From contig JADRCO010001339.1 of the NCBI GenBank assembly GCA_021464525.1, positions 1-20,147 of the forward strand: a stretch of 20,147 bases of DNA, read 5' to 3'. This stretch comes from Rhizophagus sp. LPA8_4_AMF (taxonomy: Eukaryota > Glomeromycota > Glomeromycetes > Glomerales > Glomeraceae). The number at the start of each line of letters is the position of its first letter. The stretch's first letter is position 1. This document shows positions 1-9,286 of this stretch, one piece after another. The notes beneath the pieces are model-generated. The model was not told the origin of the DNA. It worked only from the letters and a program-made list of their open reading frames with translations, and did not search any database. The translations under genes and the position numbers were made by a program.

Positions 1-349
1 CGGAGGGGTGTGACGGATGTGAAGAATAATTTACTATGATCACGTGACTGTGAATTTTTTATGGTGATGCTGGGGAAAATCTCTTTTTTTTCGTCAAATA
101 AAATTTATCGCACTTATCCTAGTTTGCATATCACAAAAAATAGTATACAACCTGAAAATATTTATCACTTTACTCTGTTTTGTTGAATGAAATACGACCG
201 CGAGCGCTTTTCTGTCCATATTTATGGAAATGAGCTTGTTGGGGGGCCTCATAAAAGTTATTGGGGAGGAGATAGATATTCCCAAAAACGTCAAAGCGAA
301 GGACTTAAAGTTATGGAAAGTAGAAATTTCTGGCTAATCATGACGATCA
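1..349. other. Left-edge spacer without a supported gene
   Basis: No gene is supported here. A 55-codon open frame on the plus strand (187-354) reads through residues such as YGNELVGGPHKSYWGGD and ends just before the decayed relic that follows. It could be an upstream exon of that relic or part of another repeat, but I do not recognise it. A CACGTG hexamer lies at 41-46. Confidence 0.4.
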
Positions 350-1515
350 ATTGAGAAACTCTCACTCACAAAACCGACTCCTTTTAATAAGAAAATTTCG
401 AAATACTTTCCTGACTCACCAGCCGAAAAATGGATTCAGGCATAGTCGACTGCCGCCACTTCGAGCTGTGAACAGGAACTGCTTGAGGAACTCGCCTCAC
501 CTCGGGAATTGATCAACAAGTCCGTCCATGATACGTACGAAGTAGTGGAAAGAATCAAGAGACTTCGTGAGAATTTTTCTAACAGGCCATTATAATATAG
601 GCTTCGATGTAGTTGTTAACCCGAAATGGAAGGCATCCAAGTGATAGATATTATCCTAATAACGATGTCTCATTCCGAGAGATGTTGCATTCACTTAAAT
701 TTACTGTATTCATTGAGACTCCATCAAAGCCATTTAACGAATGGACCTTTCCGAAAGTGTCAATTCTACGGTCTTAGTAATGACCCGAATCCTAGTATTG
801 CGTACCCTATTTTTTCACGTGGTTCTGCTAACCTGAGTGACTTAAGTAACGAAAAGTCCAAGCGAATTGAACCTTCGCAAAAAGACTATCCATTGACATG
901 GCATATGAGGCGACAAAATCTATATCTATTCGTATTGTTACCTAGCCAGCGATGTATCATTGTTTTCAAAATCATACTGGAAAAACTTGTCATGAGACAT
1001 AACGGGCAAGGAAACCTCGATTTTACGATAGAATGCCATTCAACCGAAAGGATAGCGGGATTAATCGAGGTCAAAAAAGACTGATGATTTTAAACAAAGC
1101 TTTGCGCAAGCTGGAATAATATCAAAGCTAACGTAATCGATGATGAATATATGGATAAAGTATGGAGATTGTAACCGATGCGGAAAAACGATACTTTATG
1201 GAATGCACACTTGATGAGGAGAGAAAGCCGTCGTTTAGGATCCGCCGTTATTCTATTTAATAAAATATAGAATAACACACCCCAAGATAATAATCTAAAA
1301 CGAAATCTATTAAAATTATTATACTAAAGTATAGTTGCTGATCATCACGTTCATTTATATGTCCATCAATTATAATACGTGATAGTTATTCTGTCTATCG
1401 GAACCAGTTTTCGTTGTATGTAATGACGAGTATATGGAAAATTCTCAACCATATTGTTTGGTTGTTGGATGAGGAAGCCGGACTCGGCCGTTACCATAGA
1501 AACGAGAAGGGGTAA
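350..1515 (+). pseudogene. Decayed relic of a Rhizophagus-type family with a PD-(D/E)XK-like strand
   Basis: Pieces of one protein family can be read in order in all three plus frames. They are a helical N-terminal part (about 371-586, with the words ELLEELASPRELINKSVHD), a middle part (about 594-850, with GLSNDPNPSIA), a segment near 1030-1085 with LDFTIECHSTERIAGLIEVKK, a segment near 1165-1255 with IVTDAEKRYFMECTLDEE, and a C-terminal piece ending HIVWLLDEEAGLG near 1451-1515. From memory, the same ordered words occur in many uncharacterised Glomeromycotina proteins. The D...E-V-K pattern resembles the core strand of PD-(D/E)XK nuclease folds, which is inference. The copy is clearly dead, with multiple breaks, and about 155 bp of unrelated AT-rich DNA interrupts it near 1240-1394. 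No function should be assigned to this copy. Confidence 0.7.
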
Positions 1516-1731
1516 GATCATCGAATAATCTTGCAAAAAAGTCGGCCTTAGGATGTTTGCTTAAGAAAACGGGATAGTGTAAAAACGTCATGTATCGAGA
1601 ACTTTGTTCACACCCTTGTATTTATCTTATCACTGTATATAATAAGCAAAAATTTAGTTTAGAAAATAGAAATCACGTGATTATTGTCCTTTTCCCCTTA
1701 TAATTCCCCAGATAGAAAATGTTATGAAGTA

Positions 1732-2445
1732 ATGTTTTCGAGCATGTTTGGGTTATCATCTCGAAGGGCATCACATACAAGCTCTTCTTCCGGGAGTTCT
1801 TCTGGTAAGTAATTATTGTTTGCCTTCTATGATCGAAGAAAGTTGATTTACTAATATTTTTTATTATGACTGAATACAGACTTGATACCAATATTCTTTA
1901 AAATATCAGCTTCAACTGTCTGGTCCCAATTCAAGTAAATTTTTGATCGAATTAGAACTGAAAAAATATTCAACTTGGATGGCAATGGAATTCGTGGACT
2001 TGGAGAAAATTAAGAAGACTATAGTAAAAGGGTTTTATGAAAGGAATGTTAATAAGAAGGATGGTTATATCACTACACTATTTTGGTGAGTAGTAAAATT
2101 AACGCGATTACGAGAACATACTGTAAATATCTAATGCGGAGTAGTGGAAGGAAACTGTCATCATATGGGTTAGGGCTCGGCTAATTACTCCTTTTAAACG
2201 CAAACTACTCCAGTATTTTATTACTTTCATTTTTATTTTACTAGCTAGCTCTGGATATTGAAACTTTGTAGGAAAAATGTTAACTAAGCGAAGAAGCAAA
2301 AATATAAAATATTTATTTCATAAAAGTACAGTATTTTGTTTGATATTTAATTTCATATTTGACTTTTTTTCTGATATTATTTATTTATAATATTATAATA
2401 TCCTTCGAACATTTTACAGGTTCTTGTTGCGATTTTCGTGAGATC
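1732..2445 (+). pseudogene. Doubtful small split gene or relic
   Basis: A short Ser-rich start (ATG at 1732, MFSSMFGLSSRRASHTSSSS) runs into a consensus donor GTAAGT at 1805. An AG at 1878-1879 is followed by a plus-strand frame open from 1886 to 2085 with coding-like residues (for example SKFLIELELKKYSTWMAMEF). That frame ends on a second good donor, GTGAGT, at 2086. A pyrimidine-poor TTTACAG at about 2414-2420 could supply a short last exon ending FLLRFS. The phase of the first intron does not carry exon 1 into the good frame of exon 2, so this is either a decayed gene or a gene whose true exon 1 I have mis-set. I do not recognise the protein. The second intron would be about 330 bp, far longer than is normal in this window. 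Confidence 0.3.
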
Positions 2446-2469
2446 CAATATCTATAATCTGTAAAAAGT

Positions 2470-2960
2470 TTAATTAGAAAAGTCATTACATAATAAAGGA
2501 TTACGTCTGATAATTAAAAAATATACATTAATTTCCTGATACAAGTTTAATCTAGAATTGGAATTAGTGTAGAATTCGAGATCTAGCTCTGGCATCTGTA
2601 AAAAACACTTTTTTAATTTTTCCCTTGTTTTTTGACTTTTTATTATAAACTATTATTTTTCTTATAACTACCTTATTATTTGCGCTTAACTTGGCTATTT
2701 CTTTTTGATGCTCGCTATTCATTCGGAATTTCTTTTTGTAAAGCTAACAATCTTTACCAATAATTTCTTCTAATAAGATTTGCAATCTCATTCCAAATCG
2801 CATTATGATCGCGGATTGTTCTATCTCTTTTTGATAGATGATCAGAATTTACTCAATCCATTTCTATTTGAACGTTATTGCTTTTAAGTTCTAGTTGGGT
2901 TTGATTATATCCTAGCTTCAAAGAATAATTGAAGCTACTATTAAAATTAGAGCTAAATGA
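2470..2960 (-). pseudogene. Decayed coiled-coil-like gene relic
   Basis: On the minus strand one frame from about 2960 to 2676 reads as a charged helical protein with only a few stops. Stretches include NQTQLELKSNNVQIEMD, KRDRTIRDHNAIWNEIANLI and LLALQKEIPNE. Further along the same strand a splice-acceptor-like TTTTTTACAG precedes a 41-codon open frame (2595-2470) starting MPELDLEFYTNSNSRLN. The residues suit a coiled coil of the kind common in Glomeromycotina proteins, but I cannot name the family. Internal stops at four places in the first segment argue that it is dead. Confidence 0.35.
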
Positions 2961-4611
2961 TATAAAGTGAAAAAAAAATATTTAAATATTTACTTTTTCT
3001 TCAATTTCATGCTCTCTTAACCTTATTTCAAATTTTTAATTTAAAGTTCATATTTTAAGGGACAAACATTGTAAACAAAGAATGGGAGGGTATATCGGTG
3101 ATTATAATCCTAAATTTACTAATAAATGAAATAAATAGAATTATATATGTGGCGCATGCAGTATGAGACTATGAGTGATCATCAATAACGCAACTTTCGT
3201 ACCATAATAGTCTATGATTATATACAATACTTTGGGCTGATACGCAATATATTTTTTAATTTGAACTTTTGCAAGGAAGAGAACTCGGCTGTTGAAATGT
3301 TTACGATTCATTGAGAATGACAAAAATGTAAATAAATAAATAGAAATTAGTAAATAGATTACGAATTTAAATCAAAATCGCATGATAATATGTCAAAATG
3401 ACGAATCCTGTGGGAATAGTCAGTCAAACTAATTAGACCAAATTAACCTTTCCTTCAAAAGGAAAATGATATAATAAAAAACGCGTATAGTTTATTTATT
3501 TTTATCACGTTTATCATATTTACCCGACCCATTATTCTTAATGAACATCATGTGAGAGAATGTTCAAATGTCGTAATACCGTAAATCGCGGACTCGGGTA
3601 TCTTGCAAATTACTCATATAAGATATTCGGATATTTTAAATCCCAAAAAATTGTTTTAGAGGAATATTTTATACGGAATGCTAATTATCTACTTATATAC
3701 AAATCCAAAAATAGTAAATTATATTAAATATTATAATGGGAATCAAATTTTTATGGTTAGTTGAGAGGGAAATGTGGAAAAACTTTTTATTGTTTCACAA
3801 AATTATAAGAATTCTTATTCTTTAACTTTGAGGGATATTGTTTGTGCGTTGCAGTCGAACATTTGATAAATTTTGTTTATAATTCGAGCAGTCCCGCGTG
3901 TTTCAAATTTATTTATAATAATAAATATAACTAACCAAATCTAAAATAATAATCTTTTGCAAATCAAGTATTTTTTGTGATACGTTTAATAAATAAATAA
4001 ATCGAAAAATCTAATAAATCCGCCATGATGGTGTAACATCCTGCATGTCGGGTGCAATTCCGCTGCGGGTTATAACTGGAAGTTTCAATGATTGATCCGG
4101 CAAATTTTTTTTTTTTTTCGAAAAAGCCGAATTATAAGCTTATAAGCTTAAGTGGTGAATAACAATGAATTGATGACATTTTGTCAGTATTATATAACAT
4201 CATGTTACTTATAATTATGATGAAAAAAAAAATTTTTTTTATTTAATCTTAAAAGCCACAAACAAGTATTTAGTCTAGTTAAGATTTATCGTAAGGATAT
4301 CTGTTACATCACGCATGTCGATCGTGGAAGTGTGGAACCACGTCCAACATTTTATTTTGGCAAGCTAAATAAAAATGTTGTGTTTGAATAAACAATGGGA
4401 AATAATGAAAAGACGAAGCGGTCTTTTTAATATAAAAAGACAAAGATGTCCCCTTCAAAAGTCAAAATTAAAAAAAAAACTATAAACCCGAATTTTATAA
4501 ATAAAATAGATTCATCTTTTTTTTTTTCATAATAAATATCACACATAATATATATAATATATACATATCTCCTATACTCATATTACTATAAATTACGCCC
4601 TCAAAAAAAAC
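2961..4611. other. AT-rich intergenic desert upstream of the BTB-TLDc gene
   Basis: I see no gene in these 1.65 kb. It holds AT-rich runs, the perfect palindrome TTATAAGCTTATAA near 4134-4147, a pair of related 18-bp words (4033-4050 and 4303-4320) and two overlapping hairpins (4408-4441). The last 100 bp before 4612 are a plausible promoter and 5' leader: TA-rich (ATATATAATATATACATA near 4549-4566), then a C-richer stretch and CAAAAAAAACATG at the start codon. Confidence 0.6.
4033..4320 (+). repeat. Pair of diverged 18-bp direct repeats
   Basis: GTAACATCCTGCATGTCG at 4033-4050 and GTTACATCACGCATGTCG at 4303-4320 agree at 15 of 18 positions and are unusually GC-rich for this spacer. The first is followed by GGGTGCAATTCC, which faintly resembles a tRNA B box, but no tRNA folds around it. 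Confidence 0.35.
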
Positions 4612-6301
4612 ATGTCTAATAAGTTCGCATTCTTTGGAAATTTATCTGATGCCGATGTTGTCATCCAGGCCGGAGAATTTCCTAACTTTAAAAAAATTTT
4701 GGTTCATTCTAGTATTTTAAAGGAAAATTCTCCGTATTTTCGTGTTGCTTTATCGACAACATGGGCTAAAAAAGAAGATGAAAAGATCATTCTAAAGAAA
4801 CCAAATATAACTTATGCAGTTTTTAATATTATATTAGAGTAAGTTTTTTTTTTAATATGTTAGAAAATCTATTTGTATTATATACTATATTATATTATAT
4901 TTTTTATTAAATTTTTGCTAAAATTTTTTCTTTAGGTATTTTTATACGAAAAATTTACCTTTGGATCAACACGATGGTTCAACGATACTTGATCTGTTAA
5001 TAGCATCTGATGAACTTTTAATCAATGAATTACTTGTTCATATTCAAGATCATTTAATTAACGTAAAAACCGAATGGTTAAAAAAGAACTTTTCGACAGT
5101 TTTACACGTTGTTTTTAAAAGGGAAACATGTAAAGATTTACAAAATTATTGTATGGGTAAAATTTGTTGGGACCCAAAAATAATTTTTGATAGTAAAGAA
5201 TTTTTAACTTTTGAAGATTATATTCTTATTGCATTATTAAAACAAGAAAATTTACAAATTGAAGAAATTGAACTTTGGGATTATTTAATTAAATGGGGAA
5301 TAACTCAATTACAACAACAAAAAGAATATTTTAAAGGAGAAAAAGAAATTAACATTAATAATACTTCTAATGATAATAATAATAATAGTAATAATAATTA
5401 TAATAATGACAATAATAATGATACTACTACTGCTGCCGATACTGTCACTACTACTGTTAATAATAATACTACTACTAATACTACCACTTCAATAGATTTA
5501 TTAAATTGGGATAAACAAGATTTACAAGATTTGGGTAATATATTAAAAGATTGTATTCCCTTAATTAGATTCTCGGAATTTACTAAAGGAGAATTTTATG
5601 ATAAAATTTGGCCTTTAAAGGATATTTTACCATTAGAATTAGAACAAACCATTACAGACTTTCAAAACGATCCCGAAAATTTCGAAAATTTCCCTCTTTT
5701 ACCTCCAAGAAAACCAATAATTTCAATCGATTCGGCACTTATCAAACCACAACAAGCATCAAAAATTCCTGATTGGATTGAAGTACAAACGAATTCACCA
5801 AATAATTCTACCAGAGTTAGATATGAATTTAAATTATTATTAAGAGGAAGTAGAGATGGATTCACACCCAAAGTATTTCATGAAAAATGTGATTATAAAG
5901 GTCCAAATGTTGTTGTATTAAAAATTCGTGGATCTGGTCAAATCATTGGTGGATATAATCCTATCGGTTGGAGAAGTTTAAAGACAAAACGTTGGCAATA
6001 TACAAAAGATAGTTTTTTATTTTCTTTTGGTAATCGTGGAAATGTTGATGAAGCAAAATTAAGTCGCGTCACTCCTGGAAATGAGGCCATCTATGATGAT
6101 CCTTCTTTTGGTCCTTGTTTTGGTAAAACTGATTTAGATATGAGAAGACAATTTAATGAGGAAAATTGTTCTGCTAAATCAAGATGTTATAGACAGTCGA
6201 TTACGAATACTCCTAAATTTGCTGTCGACGATTACGAAGTATTCCAAGTTTTATGTCATAATGTAAGTATCGGTAATAGATCGCTTTGTAATTTAATGTA
6301 A
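4612..6301 (+). CDS. BTB-BACK-TLDc domain protein, two exons, 530 aa
   Basis: Exons are 4612-4838 and 4936-6301. The 97-nt intron starts GTAAGT, ends TTTAG and splits a Glu codon, so the joined text reads ILEYFYTKNLPLDQHDGSTI. Residues about 8-95 are a BTB/POZ domain (LSDADVVIQAGEF, KILVHSSILKENSPYF). A BACK-like helical region follows to about 210, then an Asn/Thr low-complexity insert at about 215-261, and a TLDc domain at about 359-515 (LLLRGSRDGFTPKVFHEKCD, QIIGGYNPIGW, FLFSFGNRG, DDYEVFQV). In known families BTB domains dimerise and recruit Cul3 ubiquitin ligases, and TLDc domains occur in oxidation-resistance and V-ATPase-associated proteins. This large family is strongly expanded in Rhizophagus, and a Cul3 adaptor role here is inference. 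The protein runs about 15 residues past the usual VFQV end. A perfect GTAAGTAT at 6263 could be a donor for an alternative 3' end. No paralog lies next to it. Confidence 0.92.
4839..4935 (+). other. Intron of the BTB-TLDc gene
   Basis: GTAAGT donor, T-rich tract, TTTAG acceptor. The intron falls between the conserved ILE and YFYT of the BTB domain. Confidence 0.9.
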
Positions 6302-7071
6302 TCGATTATACACAAACCAAAGCAAGTTTTAACTTGCTTATAAGGAAAATAGGAGAATAAACTTTATAATTCATTTTATTTTATTTTATTTTATTTTTTT
6401 TTAATAATTTTACGGACAACATTTATTAACGCGATTTATTTATTTATTTTTTTTATTTATTAGTTAAAAGTTCAAAATAATTCTTTGTAGAGCGAAGATT
6501 CATAAAATTGATTCATACATATTACGAGGTCAACCTTAATGCCCTTAAAGCCTCTAACGGCTTAACCATCTAACTATCAAGTCAGCGCATTTCAAAACCA
6601 TTGTAAAATTAATGTTATTTGTGATATATTTGCATTCTTTCATTTTGTACTATATAATAGTTTTTTTTTTTAACTTTCCAATTATAATGATTAATAATGA
6701 ATAATAAATGTACTTTATAATTAACACAGTGATTACGTAAAGGAGAAAAATTGTTTATCTTAATATAGTATTTTAATAGTATAATTTCTTAATAAAATAA
6801 TAATAAATTAAATTTTTTTTTTTAAAAAAAAAAAAATTATATATTTCCCCAATTTCTTATTGTTGTGCTTCACGGAGGTAAGCCTAAGTCGCGAAGATTT
6901 TTTTGTGTAAAATTATCGGAATTTTTCGTAAATTTTTATGCAAGGGAAAAAAAAATAATTTATATCATATTTCACAAATAATATTAGTTTCTTTTGTGTT
7001 GCATAATGCATATGTTGTAATTTATACTAATTTATTAATATATAATATTATTTCTTTTTAGAAGAAAAAAT
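6302..7071. other. Spacer 3' of the BTB-TLDc gene, with a candidate SINE
   Basis: A TTTTA pentamer run lies at about 6373-6400, and 6432-6595 is listed separately as a candidate SINE. A T-run followed directly by an A-run lies at about 6812-6836. I see no gene. A pyrimidine-rich splice-acceptor-like site (TTTCTTTTTAG) ends at 7071, directly before the decayed exon listed next. Confidence 0.5.
6432..6595 (-). mobile_element. Candidate tRNA-derived SINE
   Basis: Read on the minus strand, about 6590-6528 resembles a tRNA. TAGTTAGATGGTTAAG matches the D-arm/A-box pattern, and after a short anticodon-arm-like stretch AAGGTTGACCTCG resembles the T-arm/B box with one base missing. About 60 bp of unrelated body follows, then an A-rich tail made of AAT/AAAT units (6432-6460). 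Head, body and A-rich tail in that order is SINE architecture. There is only one copy in the window, and the B box is imperfect, so this rests on pattern alone. Confidence 0.35.
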
Positions 7072-7376
7072 AGAAAGAATTTAAGATGAAAAGAATGTTG
7101 AGAATGGATAAAAAGGAACTCTTATCAAAATATGATCGATTAGATGGTTGTACGAGATTAAATAAGAATAAACATGGCGAAAAAATATTTATTAATTTCG
7201 GTCAAAAAAAGTAGCGCAGAATTTCAGCCTTAGACGTTACTTACCCGTACATCTAAGTATGCATAAAGGAAATTTTGGAAGATGCGATCTCAATGTATTA
7301 GAATGCTATGGAAAAAGAATATGTGAAAAATTATGGAAATGAGGGCAATCCAAGATACTTTTTTGGGAAAATTTGA
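7072..7376 (+). pseudogene. Decayed exon of an unrecognised gene
   Basis: Directly after a good acceptor (TTTCTTTTTAG, ending 7071) one plus frame reads 7086-7376 with few stops. Coding-like pieces are KKELLSKYDRLDGCTRLNKN, KEILEDAISMY and KEYVKNYGNEGNPRYFFGKI. The same frame holds across about 290 bp, which is unlikely in random DNA this AT-rich. In-frame stops at 7212, near 7248 and near 7296 mean it cannot be expressed whole. I do not recognise the family. Confidence 0.35.
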
Positions 7377-7794
7377 GAATGAAATGTAAATTTCAAAATG
7401 GAAATATTGAGAGTAACGAAGTACTGTAAGGTGGATATGATTGCGATTATTTATGCAATGTTTACTTAAAGAAATAAATTATTGATCGACGTCCAATAAG
7501 AAGTTAGATCCATGAAATTTAATAATAGTAAACTGATAGTAAATTTCATCAAATAGAACTATTCCTCGTCAACACGTGGGCAGTTCGTAAAAATAAAATA
7601 AAATAATGAGATGGTGGATTTACATAAATCATCCAATCGGTTTCAAGTATGTTCACTACGCATTAATGACACAGTGAAATAATATTTTTATTTAATATTT
7701 TTATTTTAATATTATACAAAATTTCACTAAAAAAATCCTTAAAAAAACTCGATATTCTATCTTAATAACCTGATCTAGATCGAATGTTTATGTA
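7377..7794. other. Convergent spacer before the methyltransferase stop codon
   Basis: AT-rich, no gene seen. A CACGTG hexamer lies at 7573-7578. The right part is presumably the 3' UTR of the minus-strand methyltransferase gene. Confidence 0.5.
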
Positions 7795-9286
7795 TTATTC
7801 TTTTTCAAACAAATAATGACTCACACACCAAATATTTCCATTATCATAATTAAACATTTCAGCAACAGCAAGATAAAATGTTCTCCATCTGTAATACCAA
7901 ACAACAGCATTTTCCTTCCCTGTTTTTTTTTTTTTTAAAAAAAAAAAAAAACAATATATTTATTAATGATATATAATATAAATATTTACAAAAAATTTAA
8001 ATTAGCTTACCATAAGTTTTAGCGAGATATTCCATTGCGGATTTCTTATTTTTATCTAATAATTTTAACCATTCTTCAGATGTTTTGCCATAATGTTTAC
8101 CATTAATAACCCATTGATTAACTAAACGTAATTGGCGTTGAAAATAAAGAAACAAATCAACAGAAGGCATCGTTCCACCCGTAAAAAAATATTTTGACAT
8201 CCAACCATCTCCAAGGGTAAAATCATATGGTTGATCAACATGACAAAATACATGAATAAATAACAATCCCTTTGGTTTTATCCACTTTGAAATTTTCTCA
8301 AATAAAAATTCATAATTTTTCATATGTTCAAACATTTCAACTGTCATAATACGATCAAATCTATGAAAGGAAATTTTAATTTCAGATTATCATACTTGCA
8401 AAAAAAAACAATAAAATACTTACTTAATTGAAGAATCAAAATCAAATTCTTTGATATTTGCAGTGATGACTTTTAAATTTTCAAAACCATTCTGTTTTGC
8501 AATTGATTCGATGTATTCTCTTTGAGTGCTTGAATTAGATAATGCTGTAATTTTCGCGTTGGGATATTTCTATAAATAGATTTAAATGGTACGATGACGA
8601 TAATGATTATAATTAGGATCTCTTCTTATGATATACTCCAAAATTATTAATTTTATTAATGTCAAACAAGTATCAAACGAGATTAAATAATCAAAGTCAC
8701 TTAATTATCATACCTCGCATAAATACAAACTTAAACTCCCCCAACCACAACCTAAATCAAGGATTTCCATTCCATCTGATACTTGGGCTTTAACGCAATA
8801 GGATTCTAACATAGCTTCCTCTGCCATGTCCAGGCTTTCATTTCCTAAATAACATATAAATTACTTTAAAATTCATCATTTTCGAACGTAAAAACGACAA
8901 TTACCTTTAGGAAATAGACAAGAAGAATATTTCATTCTTTTTCCTAAGCAAGCTTTTATAAATTCTGTTGAAACCTATAAATAGAAAATTTTAATAATAT
9001 AACCTACATATATCACGAATTAATTGCTTACCTCATAATGCTGTTCATTAGCTTTTTCAGTGTGTTCGGCAATGGATTTTTCTTTCAATGAATTAACAAA
9101 GTCTAATTTTCTTTGACAATTCTTTTCTACGTCACCTAAATTAATCCAATCCAATCTTTCCTTTAATGAAGATCGAATTGCCACTCGAAGCACAAAATCT
9201 GGAAATAAACCATTATCTAATAATGGTTCATACCAAAATGGTTTAGCAACTTGATTATTATTATTATCACTATTATTAGTTGACAT
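7795..9286 (-). CDS. SAM-dependent methyltransferase, cyclopropane-fatty-acid-synthase / coclaurine N-methyltransferase-like, 358 aa
   Basis: Six exons on the minus strand: 9286-9032, 8974-8905, 8844-8714, 8569-8424, 8360-8011 and 7919-7795. All five introns are GT-AG (57, 60, 144, 63 and 91 nt), and the joined frame is open to TAA at 7797-7795. The SAM-binding motif I is EILDLGCGWGSLSLYLCE at residues 135-152. The family signature ALSNSSTQREYI is at about 161-172, VEMFEHM at 208-214, a WMSKYFFTGGTMPSVD segment lies in exon 5, and the C-terminus has YYRWRTFYLAVAEMFNYDNG...WCVSHYLF, as in bacterial and plant relatives. Those relatives methylate either unsaturated lipids or small amines, and the sequence alone does not say which. 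There is no signal peptide or membrane segment. I chose ATG 9286 because residues from MSTNNSDNNNN on fit the family. An in-frame ATG at 9436 would add 50 AT-rich residues that look like leader. Confidence 0.9.
7920..8010 (-). other. Last intron of the methyltransferase gene, with a T/A homopolymer palindrome
   Basis: Read on the minus strand it has GTAAGC, then 15 T followed directly by 14 A, then the CAG acceptor. The run of T followed by A can fold back on itself immediately before the splice site. Confidence 0.8.

Noticed and set aside
94-294. Minus-strand open frame of 66 codons
   Set aside because: Ordinary chance frame in AT-rich DNA. No coding signal, splice partner or recognised family.
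886-1278. Two minus-strand open frames inside the left relic
   Set aside because: They are antisense to family words readable on the plus strand.
1673-1891. Minus-strand open frame of 72 codons
   Set aside because: It overlaps the plus-strand exon with consensus splice sites, and its residues look random.
3141-3323. Minus-strand open frame of 60 codons in the desert
   Set aside because: No motif, splice context or compositional signal.
4021-4080. A tRNA gene
   Set aside because: GGGTGCAATTCC resembles a B box, but no A box at the right distance and no cloverleaf can be drawn.
5662-5871. Minus-strand open frame within the BTB-TLDc gene
   Set aside because: It is a shadow of the TLDc-coding exon.
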